NCBI GenBank assembly: GCA_934045075.1
Contig: OW203744.1
Location: 7,007,795 to 7,071,794 of the forward strand
Reading direction: 5' to 3'
Source: Yponomeuta sedellus
Lineage: Eukaryota > Arthropoda > Insecta > Lepidoptera > Yponomeutidae
DNA length: 64,000 nucleotides
The notes under the pieces were generated by a model. It did no database searches and had not been told where the DNA came from. It worked only from the letters and a program-made list of their open reading frames with translations. The translations under genes and the position numbers were made by a program. Positions 40,109 through 51,290 of this stretch are shown in pieces. The first letter of the stretch is position 1; the number at the start of each line of letters is the position of its first letter.

Positions 40109-40361
40109 CCTTCACCCTTAATTACTACATTATAATTAACAATGTCTGCCAACAGCTTTAAAGCAGCTATTTGGTTTTGTTGGCACAGTAATAATTTAAG
40201 CCCTGCTTGTTACACACACAAATTTAAACTTCTATAAGTATACATTACACTTAAATTTATTTGTATACTATTCTATTCCCTTCACGCTTAAGATCTAATT
40301 TTAACTTTTTTTTAAATATATTTAATTACATACTAGCATAACTGCAGAACTAATACTAAAA
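40109..40361 (-). other. 3' untranslated part of the Gypsy element
   Basis: AT-rich DNA between the integrase stop and the LTR; no coding signal. Confidence 0.5.
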
Positions 40362-41781
40362 TTATTCATCAAAGCCGTATCTGACTGGGGGCCTGCGTTC
40401 TCTGAGTGGATAACGACGGTCTGAGCTCTCTCCTGATAATGACCTAGCGAGAGGAGAAATAACAACCGGAGAGCTCCTGGCTGGCAACGCATGCCCCGCG
40501 CCAGCCGCGCCCGCCGGCACCTCCGCCGTGCCATCCCACTGGTATGGGTAGTAAACGAATGGTGAAACTTGACGTGAATGGCGTGATGACCCTTCCTCAA
40601 ATCGCTGTCTTATCTGATCGATATGCCTATGGATATTAGATCCTACTACTGAGGAAATAGCATAGTCTGTACTTCCTAATTTGTTTGTGATGTTTCCTTC
40701 TATCCAGGGTTGTCCTACAGAGTAATTTCGAAACCAGACCTTATCTCCTACCTGAAACCCCCTAACTGCCCCCCTTTTGTCGTGGCATTGCCGCTCCTGT
40801 CTGGCGTGCACGCGCGTGTCATGTGAAGGGCGCATGCAATCCAGGCGCGTGCGCAGTGCCCGGCCCTGCAGCAGCTGTGCTGGGCTCACTCCCGTCGTGC
40901 AGTGTTCAGTGTTTCTATACATCAATAAAAACCTACAAAGTGCCGCTTCAGTATCTAACCCTTGAGCGAAAGCTTTCTTAATGGCTCTTTTGCAAATTTT
41001 TACTGCGTTTTCCGCCGCGCCGTTTGAGGCGGGGTGGTATGGAGCTGAAAAACTCTGATCGATACCTTTATCTTTTAAGAATGACCGGAACTGCTCACTT
41101 GTAAAAGGTGGTCCATTGTCCGATACTATTTGTTTTGGCAACCCAAATCTAGGAAATATTTCACGAAGTTTCCCAATTACACTACTAGCCTTAGTTGAAT
41201 TCATCTTAATTAGTTCGATCCATTTCGAACAAGCATCTACAAGTACCAGGTAAGTCGCACCTGCAATCGGTCCCATGAAGTCTAGGTGCAGTCGAGTCCA
41301 TGGACGGTCGGGCCAAGGCCAGGCGCGGGGCACGTGCGCGGGCGGCGCGTCCGCTGCGGCGGCACACACGGTGCACGCGCGACACGTCGCCTCCACAGCC
41401 TCGTCAATGCCCGGCCACCACACTACGGGCTATCTGTTTATTCTTTACAATACCCATATGCGAGTCGTGTAACTCCTTAAGAACCTTTTCGCGGCACGCT
41501 GCTGGTATAATGAGTCTATGACCCCACATCAGACATCCTAGTTCAATGTACAATTCCGATTTCCTAGTTAAATAAGGCTTCAACTCTTTTATCTCCACTT
41601 CCCATGGCCACCCCTCTGTAATATAGTTAATGACTTTACAAAGTAATAGGTCTTTACTAGTCTCTTTTTTTATAGTCGCATGATCTAAGAGCAATGCTTG
41701 AGATGCAAAGTGTAAATAAGTTTGTTCTGGACACTCGATACATTCATTATCACGTCTAGTTTCTTTGTGTGACGCAATCAT
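40362..41781 (-). pseudogene. Gypsy integrase
   Basis: The zinc-finger part (LKELHDSHMGIVKNKQIAR) lies in the frame at 41404-41781. The next frame (40362-41423) continues with WWPGIDEAVEATCRACTVC and the catalytic core: LHLDFMGPIAG (Asp), IVSDNGPPFTSEQF (Asp) and NGAAENAVKICK (Glu). The C-terminal part VGDKVWFRNYSVGQPWIEG is a typical barrel-like tail. The frame change near 41410 breaks the protein between HHCC and core. Otherwise the catalytic residues are kept. It would integrate the element's cDNA in the nucleus. Confidence 0.86.
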
Positions 41782-41883
41782 TCGCGATAAGGCATCGCTG
41801 TGTTGTCGTTGGTATTTACGTATTCTATATTAAAGTTATAGGCAGCTAATATAAGTGCCCATCTCTGTAACCGGCTCGCTGTC
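41782..41883 (-). pseudogene. Gypsy RNase H C-terminal part, left of the Harbinger insertion
   Basis: The minus frame reads TASRLQRWALILAAYNFNIEY, the conserved segment after RNase H in Gypsy Pol. It should directly follow LLSIFGPSRGIPNM at 44640; the Harbinger element separates the two. Confidence 0.85.
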
Positions 41884-42039
41884 ATAGAGCGAGGCCCCAT
41901 TAGAGCGTTGCGCTGCGTTGCGTCGCGTCGTCGTAACGGAACAGCGGATTGTATGCCACACCTGCGTTGCGACGACGCACGATGTCGCAGCGCAAGAGCG
42001 TCGCAGCAACACTGGCTGCGTCTCAGTTCAGCCTTCGCA

Positions 42040-44103
42040 ATGGACAAATACAAACGTGTTCTTTTGTTGCTTTTATTACGCCACCGCCGAAATAAACGTA
42101 GAAACCATAGAAGATTCTGGATATCTCCTTTGATAGCGTTAAGAAATAGTGATGGTCAGTTTTTTATGCAGGAATATAGAGAGTTGTTGTTAGATGAAAA
42201 GAAGTTTTTCAATTTTTTTAGGATGAGTGAGGACAGCTTTAATAAGTTGGTTAAGATCTTAGAACCACATTTAAAGAAGCAGTATACCAAATTCAGGAAC
42301 CCTTTAGAACCAATTGAAATGATTGGTATTACATTGAGGTAAGAAATTTCAAATATAATAATAATGTTCATCAGTTATTCGTTTATTATCTTTAAAATAA
42401 GTTTAATTTAAGCATTATTACTAGACAACAAAGCAAAGTTATATTCTTCTTCTTGACTATCATCAGTAAAATTATTAACTGTAGTGTTGGCTGAGAAGGG
42501 ATCGTCGAATTCATCTGTTCGATACCCCGATGGTGACGGTGACTGGGTATGTTGTGTAGTGTGATATCCATACTGTTGTCCAGTTTGATACCCGCGTGAC
42601 TGCAATGGTGTTGCTTGATACTGTTGCCTAGTTTGATATCCGCGTGACTGCAGTGGTGTTAATTGAGTCTGTTCCCCTAACCGCATTTCGGTAATGATAT
42701 TTATAACTTTGCTTTGGAATGTCAAAATCTGTAATTCCGTAAAGCCTTCCAAAGGCAAAATTCCTTTGAAAAATGATAAGTGGCGGTTTTCTTTCTCAAG
42801 CAACGCTTCTAATGCTTGCGCCTCGAAATCATCTATTGCTTGGTTTGATCTCTTGCGGCTTGCAGGCACGTAGCGAGAAGGTCCTGGGGGTAACGAGGAC
42901 ATTTCTTTTGCATGAGATGAAGAAGATGATGTTGTGTTTTTGTCTCGTTCCGTTTCTTCAGGCACGTTTTCAAGGCTACTGTCAGTTTTATTTTGGGCAA
43001 TTTTCAACGAAAATTGTAACTGATTGTAATAATGATATTTTATAAATGGTTTTGCCCCTGATCCAGACGAACTGTTTTCTTTTAATTTTTTTAAATATCG
43101 AAAAAAGTTGTCCTTCACGCTTCTCCATTTTTTCACAACCTCGTTACCTGCAAAGAAAAAAAAGAATATTAATTTATGTTTGCAGATCTAAATGAGCCAC
43201 CCTATTTATTTTTTTTGTTTCTATTTCAGGTACTTGGGCCGTGGAAATTCGATAAACGACTTGCATTTCAAATTTAAACGTGGAAGATCAACAATTTCTA
43301 GAACTATTTCGTCAGTTTGTCAAGCTGTGTGGAAATATCTTCGACTACAGTACATAGAAGAGATTACAGTAGAAAAACTACAAAATATTGCATTAGATTT
43401 TGATCTAAAAGCCAACTTTCCTCATTGCTTCGGGGCAATTGATGGGAAACATATACGTTTGATAAAACCGTACAAAAGTGGCTCTCTGTTTTATAATTAC
43501 AAAAATTATTTTTCAATTGTTTTGCTGGCGGTTGTTGACTCAAATTATAAGTTTGTTTTTGTCGACGTGGGAGCATATGGAAAGGAAAGTGATTCTACTA
43601 TTTTTAGAAATTCGACGCTTTACAAGATTTTAATGAGAAATGAATTACCATTGCCTGTTTCTCAACCACTTAGAAATGATCATAATAACGAGCCACCAAT
43701 CCCATACGTACTCGTCGGTGATGAAGCTTTTGGTTTAAGTAAGCATGTTATGCGCCCATACGGCGGACAAAATCTCAACGTGAAACAAAGGATTTATAAT
43801 TATCGGCTTAGCAGAGCTCGTAGATACGTGGAATGTGCATTTGGGATCATGGCAAATAAATGGCGCATTTTACATAGGCCAATTGATACAGCATATGATT
43901 TAACTATTAATATCGTGAAAGCATGTTGTGTTTTACACAATTTTGTTACACAACATGATGGTTTACGACAGCAAGACAAAATGGCAATAAGTACGTTTCC
44001 ACAATTGAGACCCCACGTCAATGAAGAATCATTAGCCGTAAATTTTATCAGAGATCAATTTGCTAATTACTTCATGAGTCCGGAAGGGGCTTTACCATGG
44101 TAG
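42040..44103 (+). CDS. Harbinger DDE transposase, intact two-exon gene
   Basis: Exons 42040-42338 and 43230-44103 are joined across GTAAGA...TTTCAG; the phase fits exactly (Arg codon split AG/G) and gives a 390-residue protein without stops. The N-terminus MDKYKRV, an Arg-rich stretch (RHRRNKRRNHRRFW), and the helical part EDSFNKLVKILEPHL precede YLGRGNSINDLHFKF and RGRSTISRTI (helix-turn-helix-like). The catalytic domain has GAIDGKHIRL (Asp), VGAYGKESDSTIF (Asp), YVLVGDEAFGLS, and ARRYVECAFGIMANKWRI (Glu). It cuts and rejoins the element ends in the nucleus. Its intron contains exon 2 of the antisense partner gene. Confidence 0.93.
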
Positions 44104-44357
44104 TTGAAAAATATATAAATTAACTTATAAAAGTTGTAAAATAACTTATTACTCATAATAAATAACAACTCACCAATCTTGTTTTTTTTTTGGTTCTCAA
44201 ATTCCTCGTAGTCTTGAAAAATTGTTTTACATATAGCTGCCCATTCATTCGCTTTACGAAACTTATCACTATAATGTTCGTAAGATTTATCCCATATAAT
44301 GGGTCTTTCTTCAACCAAGGATATTAGAAAGTCAATATCAATCTCCTTCTCACTCAT
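42408..44357 (-). CDS. MADF-type DNA-binding partner of Harbinger, intact two-exon gene
   Basis: Exon 1 (44174-44357) starts MSEKEIDIDFLISLVEERPI and ends at a GTGAGT donor. Exon 2 (42408-43147) starts after TTTGCAG with NEVVKKWRSVKDNFFRYLKK. Together they form a MADF/Myb-SANT-like domain of about 90 residues, and the joined length (924 nt) is an exact multiple of three, giving 307 residues. A Ser/Thr-rich linker, a helical FFKGILPLEGFTELQ region and a C-terminal repeat (TPLQSRGYQT, twice) follow. Such proteins are known to bind Harbinger ends and bring the transposase to the nucleus. Its intron contains the DDE exon of the transposase on the opposite strand. Confidence 0.87.
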
Positions 44358-44639
44358 GATGTTAAAAAATGTTCGTTCGTTACGCTCGTCTAGCTTCCTC
44401 CTCTAGCAATGGATCATAGAACACTGTCCGTCGGCCGCAGCGCAGAGGTGCCGCGTCGACGCAGCGCATCACCCTCCCGCCCGCTTCGTCTCTTGTCCGT
44501 CGATCCGTTAAAACATCGCGTGCGACGACGCAACGGTATAATGGAGCATGTCATAAAAAATATATGGAAAACGACGCAGCGTCGTTGCTGCGACGACGCA
44601 ACGCAGCGCATCGCACTAATGGGGCCTCGCCCATATTTG

Positions 44640-45495
44640 GAATACCACGGCTGGGGCCAAATATACTTAACAGCGGTTTATGATCCGTCTTCAAATTGAA
44701 CTGACGCCCGTATAAATATTGGTGAAACTTTTTGACCGCAAAAACTATGGCCAATGCCTCCTTATGGATTTGGCTGTAGCGTTTCTCCGCGTCGTTGAGT
44801 GCCCGCGAAGCGTACGCAACCGGGCGCTCTCCGCGCGCGCCGCGCTGCGCCAGCACAGCGCCCAGTCCGTGCGCGCTCGCGTCCACCGTCAGCACTAATG
44901 GCTTCGATAACTCGTAATGTTCTAGCACCTCCGCATTTGTTAACATTTCTTTAACCTTTTTAAAAGTTTCTCTCTGTTCTCTCTGCCAAACCCAGCACTT
45001 GTCTTTCTTTAGTAGTTCATAAAGGGGGGCTAAATGACAACTTAAATTCGGTAAGAACCGACCATAGAAATTAATCATACCTAGAAAGGATCTTAATTCT
45101 GAAGTATCCTTGGGTTCGACCATGTCCAGAATTGGCTTCACCTTTTCAGGATCCGTGCTTATACCGCTCCGATCTATTGTATAACCTAAATACCTAACTT
45201 TATCCGCAAAAAATACACATTTTTCTTTCTTCAATTTGAAGCCTTTTTCTTTCAGTCTATCTAGAACCCTTTTCAGTGCTGTTACATGATCATTTAGTGT
45301 TTTTCCTGCTACGAGGATGTCGTCCATGAAAATCACGACGTCTTTAATATCTCGACATAAGTTTATCATTATTCGCTGGAAAATACCTGGGCTTGACGCC
45401 AGCCCATAGACTAGTCTGTTGTACCTAAACAACCCTCGGTGTGTATTCACCACAGTGTACTTATTCGATTTGTCTAAAATAATTTGGTTGTATGC
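44640..45495 (-). pseudogene. Gypsy reverse transcriptase C-terminal part and RNase H
   Basis: The frame reads GLFRYNRLVYGLASSPGIF (motif B region), VVIFMDDILVAG (catalytic FMDD intact), RYLGYTIDRSGIST and ELRSFLGMINFYGRFLPN. RNase H follows with LTVDASAHGLGAVLA, QIHKEALAIVFAV and LKTDHKPLLSIFG, and the frame ends at the Harbinger insertion. Just upstream, motif A (K-L-D-L then a TAA, then HAYNQI) contains a nonsense codon and lies in this frame, while 45461-45733 is open in another frame. Confidence 0.87.
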
Positions 45496-46799
45496 GTGTT
45501 ACAGGTCCAATTTTGTATAGAGTATACTCCTCTACATCCTCTATTTTAGGAAGAGGATATTTATCGACCGATAAGACAGGAGCGTACCGCCCCAGACCGC
45601 CGTCATATAATTCTTTATATCTGGAATGTATAGATTGGATTTCTTTCTTCCGGTCGAAATTGTTCAAATTCACATTAAAAATTTGCACCCTCGGAATTTC
45701 CATATTTAATTCTGCAAGCCACTGCCTGCCCAAAAGTGTTGTGGTACCATTTTCTATTATGTATAGATCTATTTTTTTTTATATCTTTATGATACACTTC
45801 TACTTCAATGAACCCTACAGGTTTAGATTTGGTACCATCATAAAATGTCAGCGTCAAATTAAATTTTTTTATAGGTAAATGCCCAAATGATTCATTGTAT
45901 TTCTGTAAATTAATGCAAGAAAGTGCTGACCCAGTATCAATTTCCATTTCTAATAAAACCTTGTCGACTAAAACATGAGTGCTAACCGGTCTATAACCTC
46001 CAAGTGACATCTGCATCACGTCCTCTTCTTCCCCCTCAAAGTCGATTGTGGTAGATGGCTCTGGTTCGTGTTGCCACGACGCGTCCTGGAAATGCGCGCG
46101 CGCCAGTCCGCCGCTGCCGCCGCCGCCCTCGTGGGCGGCCGCGCGCCGTACGCAACCGTCCTGGTAGCCGGCCCGGCCACCGCGCGCCCGCCCGCGCCCG
46201 CGCCCGCGGCTGAACACCGCCGCGCTGCTGCCGCTACGTCCTCCATCACTGCGTCGCTCGGCGCCATTTTCCCGCGCCTTTCCTGGGCACATTCTACGCA
46301 AATGCCCCTCCCTTCGGCATAGGCTGCATTCAAACGCACGGTAACGGCACTCCCTCCATTTGTGTCGTGAATCCCCGCACGCCGTGCACATCGCTGTTCT
46401 TAAAAGGTTCATGGAGGCCGCTAAATCATCTCGATTCGTTCCGCCATGATGGCACTGTCGATGGTCGTTTGCCGCGAAATGCGCACACGTGACTGAGCGC
46501 CCGCGCTCTTTAACGTCGACTCCGCCATGTTTACTGTCGACGAATAATGCGTCGCATTCCGCAGATTCCATGTTTACGGCAATGGAAACTGCCTTTTGAA
46601 ACCCTAAATCACCTTCGCCGAACAGTATTTGTCTGATTCCGTCGCTAAATACCGCACACACAAATTGATCCCGCATATTTACGTCCAGACTATTCCCAAA
46701 TGCGCAGTTTTGTGATAATTTTTTTAGCTCTGTAACGAACTGCATCACTGTCTGCCCTTCACCTTGCACGCACTTCCTGAACTTAAACCGTTCAGCCAA
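45496..46799 (-). pseudogene. Gypsy Gag C-terminus, knuckles, protease and truncated RT N-terminus
   Basis: One frame (45675-46799) has a Gag segment (FRKCVQGEGQTVMQFVTELK), two Cys/His knuckles (CTACGDSRHKWREC, CSLCRREGHLRRMC), an Arg/Gly/Ala-rich tract, and the protease box MEIDTGSALSCINL. The neighbouring frame (45461-45733) reads GRQWLAELN, then DGGLGRYAPVLSVDKYPLPKIED. The RT fingers between GGLGRYA and VDKYPLP, about 60-70 residues in relatives, are missing, so an internal deletion removed them. The GC-rich middle (46080-46260) makes several shadow frames. Confidence 0.82.
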
Positions 46800-46802
46800 A
46801 AT

Positions 46803-47054
46803 TTATTTTTTTGATCTTAGATATTCGTTCATTTTCTTAACGACTTCACTGTAGTTCATATCAGCAATTTTATTCGGGCTGCATAGGTTAACCATTAGTT
46901 CGTACGCTTTCTCGCCTATACTTGACACTAGCGTGGGTAACTTTAATTTGTCCTCGACGTTATTTGCCACGAAATACATGTCCAACCGCTCACAATACAG
47001 CTGCCAATTTCCACAGTCCACGTCGAATTCACTGATTTTGCCCAGTTTAGCCAT
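46803..47054 (-). pseudogene. Gypsy Gag N-terminal segment
   Basis: MAKLGKISEFDVDCGNWQLY, then DMYFVANNVEDKLKLPTLV and YELMVNLCSPNK: the start of Gag in K02A2.6-like Gypsy elements. A stop or frame change at 46800 separates it from the next segment starting AERFKFRKC, which normally follows directly. Confidence 0.8.
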
Positions 47055-47127
47055 ATTTGCACAGTTTTTTCTACGTAAAGTAAGTACAATACTTTAGTAA
47101 TAATTAAAACACAGCCTCGTTCGCCAC

Positions 47128-47239
47128 TGTTGTGTATAGGAATAATAAGAGAAACGCGCCCTCAAGTTAAGACGTATATTTTGCGACTGCCCCGCCGGCG
47201 GCGCTCTGTATTGGTCTACCCACATATTACTATTCTACA
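47128..47239 (-). repeat. 5' LTR of Gypsy element
   Basis: Matches 39999-40108. Directly inside it the minus strand reads TGGCGAACGAGGCTGTG, which by position is the primer-binding site; I cannot name its tRNA. Confidence 0.92.
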
Positions 47240-47244
47240 GTACT

Positions 47245-48499
47245 GACTACAGTTACCGAAAGACTTTTCTCTGCGGTGGAGAAATAGGTACACGCTCCGC
47301 TAGTAAAAAGTCCGCCGCGGATTTACCGCGAACTCAACGCACACGATGTGCTGACCAACGTGACCTTGGTCGGATTGGTGTAAAAATATCACGTGTGGAA
47401 AACGGTGAAATAGGTAGGTACGTATTTTATCGATTGCTTTGATATTATGTTTGATTTGATAAAAGTCGGACTAACAAGATTACGTCCGACACTTTCGTAC
47501 ACCTGTTTACCCCGTTTGAAGCTGAATAGTGAATTTCGACAAACGGTGAAATAAGTGTTTCATAAATTTTGACTAAGATCATTTGTGCCCATTTTCATTT
47601 AGATTGGACAAAAAAAAACACAAAATAAACATTGAAGGCTTTGATCGGATTCCAGGCAAAGCAGTGAAAAACACAACTTTCGCACTATCAACCTACTGAA
47701 ACCAATTATAGCAAATGAGTTATGGGTTAAAACGTACATTAAATTATAAGCTAAAACCAAAGAAAATTTCCGTTTGGGGAACGAAATACCTATTTCGGAG
47801 ATGTTGTAACGCCATCTTGCGCTACTAATGTGAACTTTTACAAGAGCTTGCTTGTTAAGCTTACGAGCAGTTTCTATGATTATCGTTAAAATGGTCAATA
47901 AAGGCTTCAAGAATACCTCTAGCGTCATCTAGTAGACTTACTCATAACTAAATTCCGAGCTACGCTTTTTGTATAGGCTATAACAGTCTTATACCTTCTT
48001 CGTCTATGCCCACACCGCCTCCTTACCTCATTAATAAAATAAATTTTCAACCTCCTTTTTTAGTATCCGTATTCTCTTTATATAGGTATTTTAATTGTCA
48101 ACTTGTACAAAACCTGCCAATGCCACCTTTTTATAGTTTTAATTTTCTGTATATATAATCACCAAATTACCTTTTCGGACACATTTGCTTCACTATTTGT
48201 CTATTTATTTATTAAATCTTGTATTTAAACTCTCTAACCTAAACTTAAAACACCCTTTTTAACTTATACTTTAGTGCGTACTAAAAGCACACTTACACCT
48301 TGTCCTACTGGACATTTGCTAACCATTTTTTTTACATCCATACATTGAATCAGGTGCGGCGACAACACGTTAAATAGGCCTAGGTCATTGAATGTATTTA
48401 TCAATCGCTTTACGCGTTACGGTGTCTACCCCACCATAGCTCTTGAGAGCAAAACTACGACGGAATCTACTCCGTCGGGTATTATGTACCCAATATTAT
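47245..48499. other. No gene recognised
   Basis: AT-rich intergenic DNA. A minus-strand open frame (47599-47928) is hydrophobic but has no family features. Nothing repeated within the window. Confidence 0.4.
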
Positions 48500-48529
48500 A
48501 AATATTTTTCACCCGGCGTCAATGAGGTA

Positions 48530-49418
48530 GGATCTGTGAGACCCAGTGCATTTTGGATCGAGTATAACTTTATGGCTAGCGAATGCACGTTGCCATGTTT
48601 CTCAGTAGCTGTTGAAAACACCCCTCACCTTCCTCTGGACATCGCTGCTCAGTCGACCGGCGTTCGCGCAATGAGAAGCACGTGCGTGAAAGACAAAAGG
48701 GTATTTCAGACCATTCCTTACAGTCCGTGTAACAATTTTGTGCCATTCTTTTTTGAGTGTTTTGGTTAATATTTCTCTGTTTTAGGGTCTGTTGTAAAAT
48801 ATGGATCGCGAAAGTGACCGTATACGTGCTTTACTCATGGAAAAATCGGATGAAGAGGAAAATGTGGATTCTGAGCTCAGTGACAATAAAGGCAAGAGAA
48901 ATGCGTAAAAGAATCAAAGAATTTGCTGGAGAAACCACAGAAAAGCCTCCTGCAAAAATTTTAGGGGTGCAAAAAAGGTGCCAGGTTTGCCCGAACAAAA
49001 AAGACCGAAAGACCACTTACATGTGTAAGTCATGTGAAAAGTATATTTGTCTTGAACATTCAGTTTTCTACTGCCAAGAATGTAGTCGTAAGGAGTAAAA
49101 TTTATTAATGTATAAGCCTGTTCTAATTAGTGTCGTGCCAAGAAATAAGTGATCTCTTATTATATTGTTTAAAACAGTTAAATATATAAGACTAAAGTTT
49201 ATTTTTGTTGATTGTTCTAAAACGTGTTTTGTTAGATTGGCCATTTTTTGAAACATGGAAATTAATAAAAATGTTGTGTTCCTAAAGCTAAAATGTTGGT
49301 TTTATTAATCTTACACGCTTACTAGATAACTACGGTATTATAAAACCATAATCTATTTAAAAAAATCAAGTATACATAAAATATATCACTTTCAATATCA
49401 GGGTCTCACAGACCCTCT
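48530..49418 (+). pseudogene. piggyBac-like element, internally deleted
   Basis: MDRESDRIRALLMEKSDEEE at 48801 is the acidic N-terminus usual for piggyBac transposases. Within 30 codons, after a frame change near 48897, it passes into MRKRIKEFAGETTEKPP and the C-terminal zinc-binding domain (CQVCPNKKDRKTTYMCKSC, YICLEHSVFYCQEC) that ends piggyBac transposases. The entire catalytic DDD domain is missing. The palindromic phrase ggatctgtgagaccc at 48531-48545 has its counterpart gggtctcacagaccc at 49401-49415, probably the terminal or subterminal repeats. Exact ends and the TTAA duplication are not resolved. Confidence 0.72.
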
Positions 49419-50001
49419 TCAATTTGGGATTAAGCGATCTTACTAAATTGCACAAACCTTCGTCTTCTACAATGGACAGTGGCTGGTAATCTTTTACTAT
49501 GAGTCCAACGACAGCTTCATCGATACGCTCGACAGCTTCTGGCCTTAAATCAGCAGTTTTTTTTGATGCACATAGTCCTAATCGTCTTTTCCTCTTCGCT
49601 ATATGTGGTGCGTCTGCGTTAGAGCTTTCGTGAGTACTGCTGGGATTTGGTGGTTGAAGTTGGCTACCCGACGTCCCCTGATTTTGAGTCTCTGATCGAG
49701 CCTGATTGCCGTCGCCCACGGGCGTAGAAGCACTTGCTGTGTTTGTTATGTTGGGTTGACCGGCACGTTGGTCTTCTTCCAACGGATATGGTATGGGGTG
49801 CATACGTTTGAGGTGCTCCTTAAAGTTCGATGTGTTTCCATGATTGACATAAGAGTTTTTGCAAATTTTGCAAGTAACTTCTTTTTTATCTGTTGTTATG
49901 TCAAAAAAAGTCCATACTATTGATTTTTTACTGTCGGTCGAGGCATCGTAAATAAAAAATATAGTAACCGAAAAAGTATTAGTGGTATGACACACGCGCA
50001 T
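49419..50001 (-). pseudogene. hAT transposase N-terminal fragment with BED zinc finger
   Basis: SIVWTFFDITTDKKEVTCKI followed by CKICKNSYVNHGNTSNF and HLKRMH gives the C2H2 spacing of a BED finger. A Ser/Gln-rich linker and VERIDEAVVGLIVKDYQP, then SIVEDEGLCNLVRSLNPK, match the region after the finger in hAT transposases. The sequence ends there, where piggyBac-like terminal sequence begins, so the catalytic and dimerisation parts are missing. Confidence 0.78.
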
Positions 50002-51182
50002 AGACAGTTAAAAAAATCTAGCAAAGCTACCACCAAAAATCCAGTCCCGAGAACCCAAGCAAAAAGTTCAATTACTGTCTTCTTCACATCACGTAAACCA
50101 ATCCGAAAGTCCGTTGCAAAAAAAATATTAAATTAAAAATTACTTTTGAAGGTCTAAACTATTGAAGGTGTGTTAGTTTAGTAGTGAATTAATAAAGAAA
50201 AGAAAGTTACACACACGACCTTGAACCAAACAATAACAATCACACCTGAGTTGAACAAGTAACGTGACCTACAAACTTTGACCTCGACCTGCGGTCCTGC
50301 GAGAACTTAAAGATGGCGCCTTTCGCGCGTAAATGGGTGCCATTTTTCCCCCAGTAAGAAACATTCATAATACAATTTGACATTAGTTGTTATTGGTTTT
50401 ATTCGATTATCAGGATTAGTGATAACTAATATTGAAGTCGAATACGAACGTTAGTAAGTGAAAGATTAGTCGACTTGAAATTTAATTCATAATCGCGCAT
50501 CGCTAGTAAGAAATATTAGTTGGCCAAAATTGTGTGAGACATTATCGCACTACACCCATCTCAAAAAGATGGAATCTAACTAACATATTTTACTTTGCGT
50601 CATTTTTGAAGTTCGTGTTGTTTTTGATTTGAGTTAAGTTGACATAGTTATTAAGAGATCCAGGGCACCTTATTTTACCTAATTTTATAAATAACAAATT
50701 TTCTTACTAAAGACTAAGCTTAGTAAATATAGAGTTTTTATAAAACGTGTCATACCTGAGACAAGTCGGATAGAGTTTTTCATGCACATTTTTTTTGTTT
50801 TACGCTTTCGAAAATGTTTTGTTCAAATTTCCATTTTCTCAAAAAGATTATTTTATAATTTGTACGGCCTTACTGTTTTGTTTTGGCGCTGTTTACTTGG
50901 CCTTAATGTTTTGTAGTGGCGTGTTTTTTTCCACGCGTACAGTAAAGAATATTCTCTCTCTTTTATTATACTCTAAGCAATATATGTTAAAATTGGAAAG
51001 AATTTTTTTCTATGTAAGATAATGGTTTTTTAAAGACTGTGGCTTATTGACTGTGCATATTTTATAAAAATTAACATAAAATGTTGGTTATGTTAAACTA
51101 TAATATTATTATTTTAGTGTTGATTGGTCATTATTTTATGTAGGACATTGATTTTCTGAATATTATTACCTAAGCATTGCTA
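50002..51182. other. No gene recognised
   Basis: Upstream flank of the hAT fragment and AT-rich DNA. The open frame 50795-51022 is Phe/Leu-rich low complexity. No terminal repeats found. Confidence 0.4.
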
Positions 51183-51290
51183 GAGCATCATCATCATCAT
51201 CTTCAGTCCGTCGATATCCACTATTGGACAAAGGCCTCTTCATGCAAGCGCCAGACATTTTGCGCTGTTCTTCTCCAGGTCTGACAGATA
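51183..51290 (-). repeat. RTE-type LINE tail fragment
   Basis: The text catcatcatcatcttcag, then atatccactattggacaaaggcctc, is a version of the gtccactgctggacataggcctc phrase that ends lepidopteran RTE elements, with the (atc) run at the outer end. Confidence 0.55.

Larger units (their letters stand above)
41887..44632. mobile_element. PIF/Harbinger transposon with two apparently intact genes
   Basis: The 2,746-bp element has terminal inverted repeats of about 39 bp with three mismatches (gagcgaggccccattag... against gggcgaggccccattag...), flanked by ATA (41884-41886 and 44633-44635). CATA on both sides is an alternative reading. The ends are rich in cgacgcaacg-type subterminal repeats. It carries a DDE transposase (plus) and a MADF-type protein (minus) whose spliced frames are fully open. 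It disrupts the RNase H region of the Gypsy element. Confidence 0.92.
39999..47239 (-). mobile_element. Ty3/Gypsy retrotransposon with nested Harbinger
   Basis: Short LTRs (110 and 112 bp) and GTACT duplications (39994-39998 and 47240-47244) define the element exactly. On the minus strand: Gag, knuckles, protease, a deleted and frame-broken reverse transcriptase, RNase H, then integrase. A 2,746-bp Harbinger transposon (41887-44632) splits the RNase H/linker region. Without it the Gypsy element is only about 4.5 kb, mainly because part of the RT is deleted. Confidence 0.94.

Noticed and set aside
44409..44699. Plus-strand open frame at the right end of the Harbinger element
   Set aside because: It crosses the terminal repeat and the Gypsy host sequence, so it cannot be a gene.
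46068..46322. Ala/Pro-rich plus-strand open frame
   Set aside because: Compositional shadow of the Arg/Gly/Ala-rich part of Gypsy Gag.
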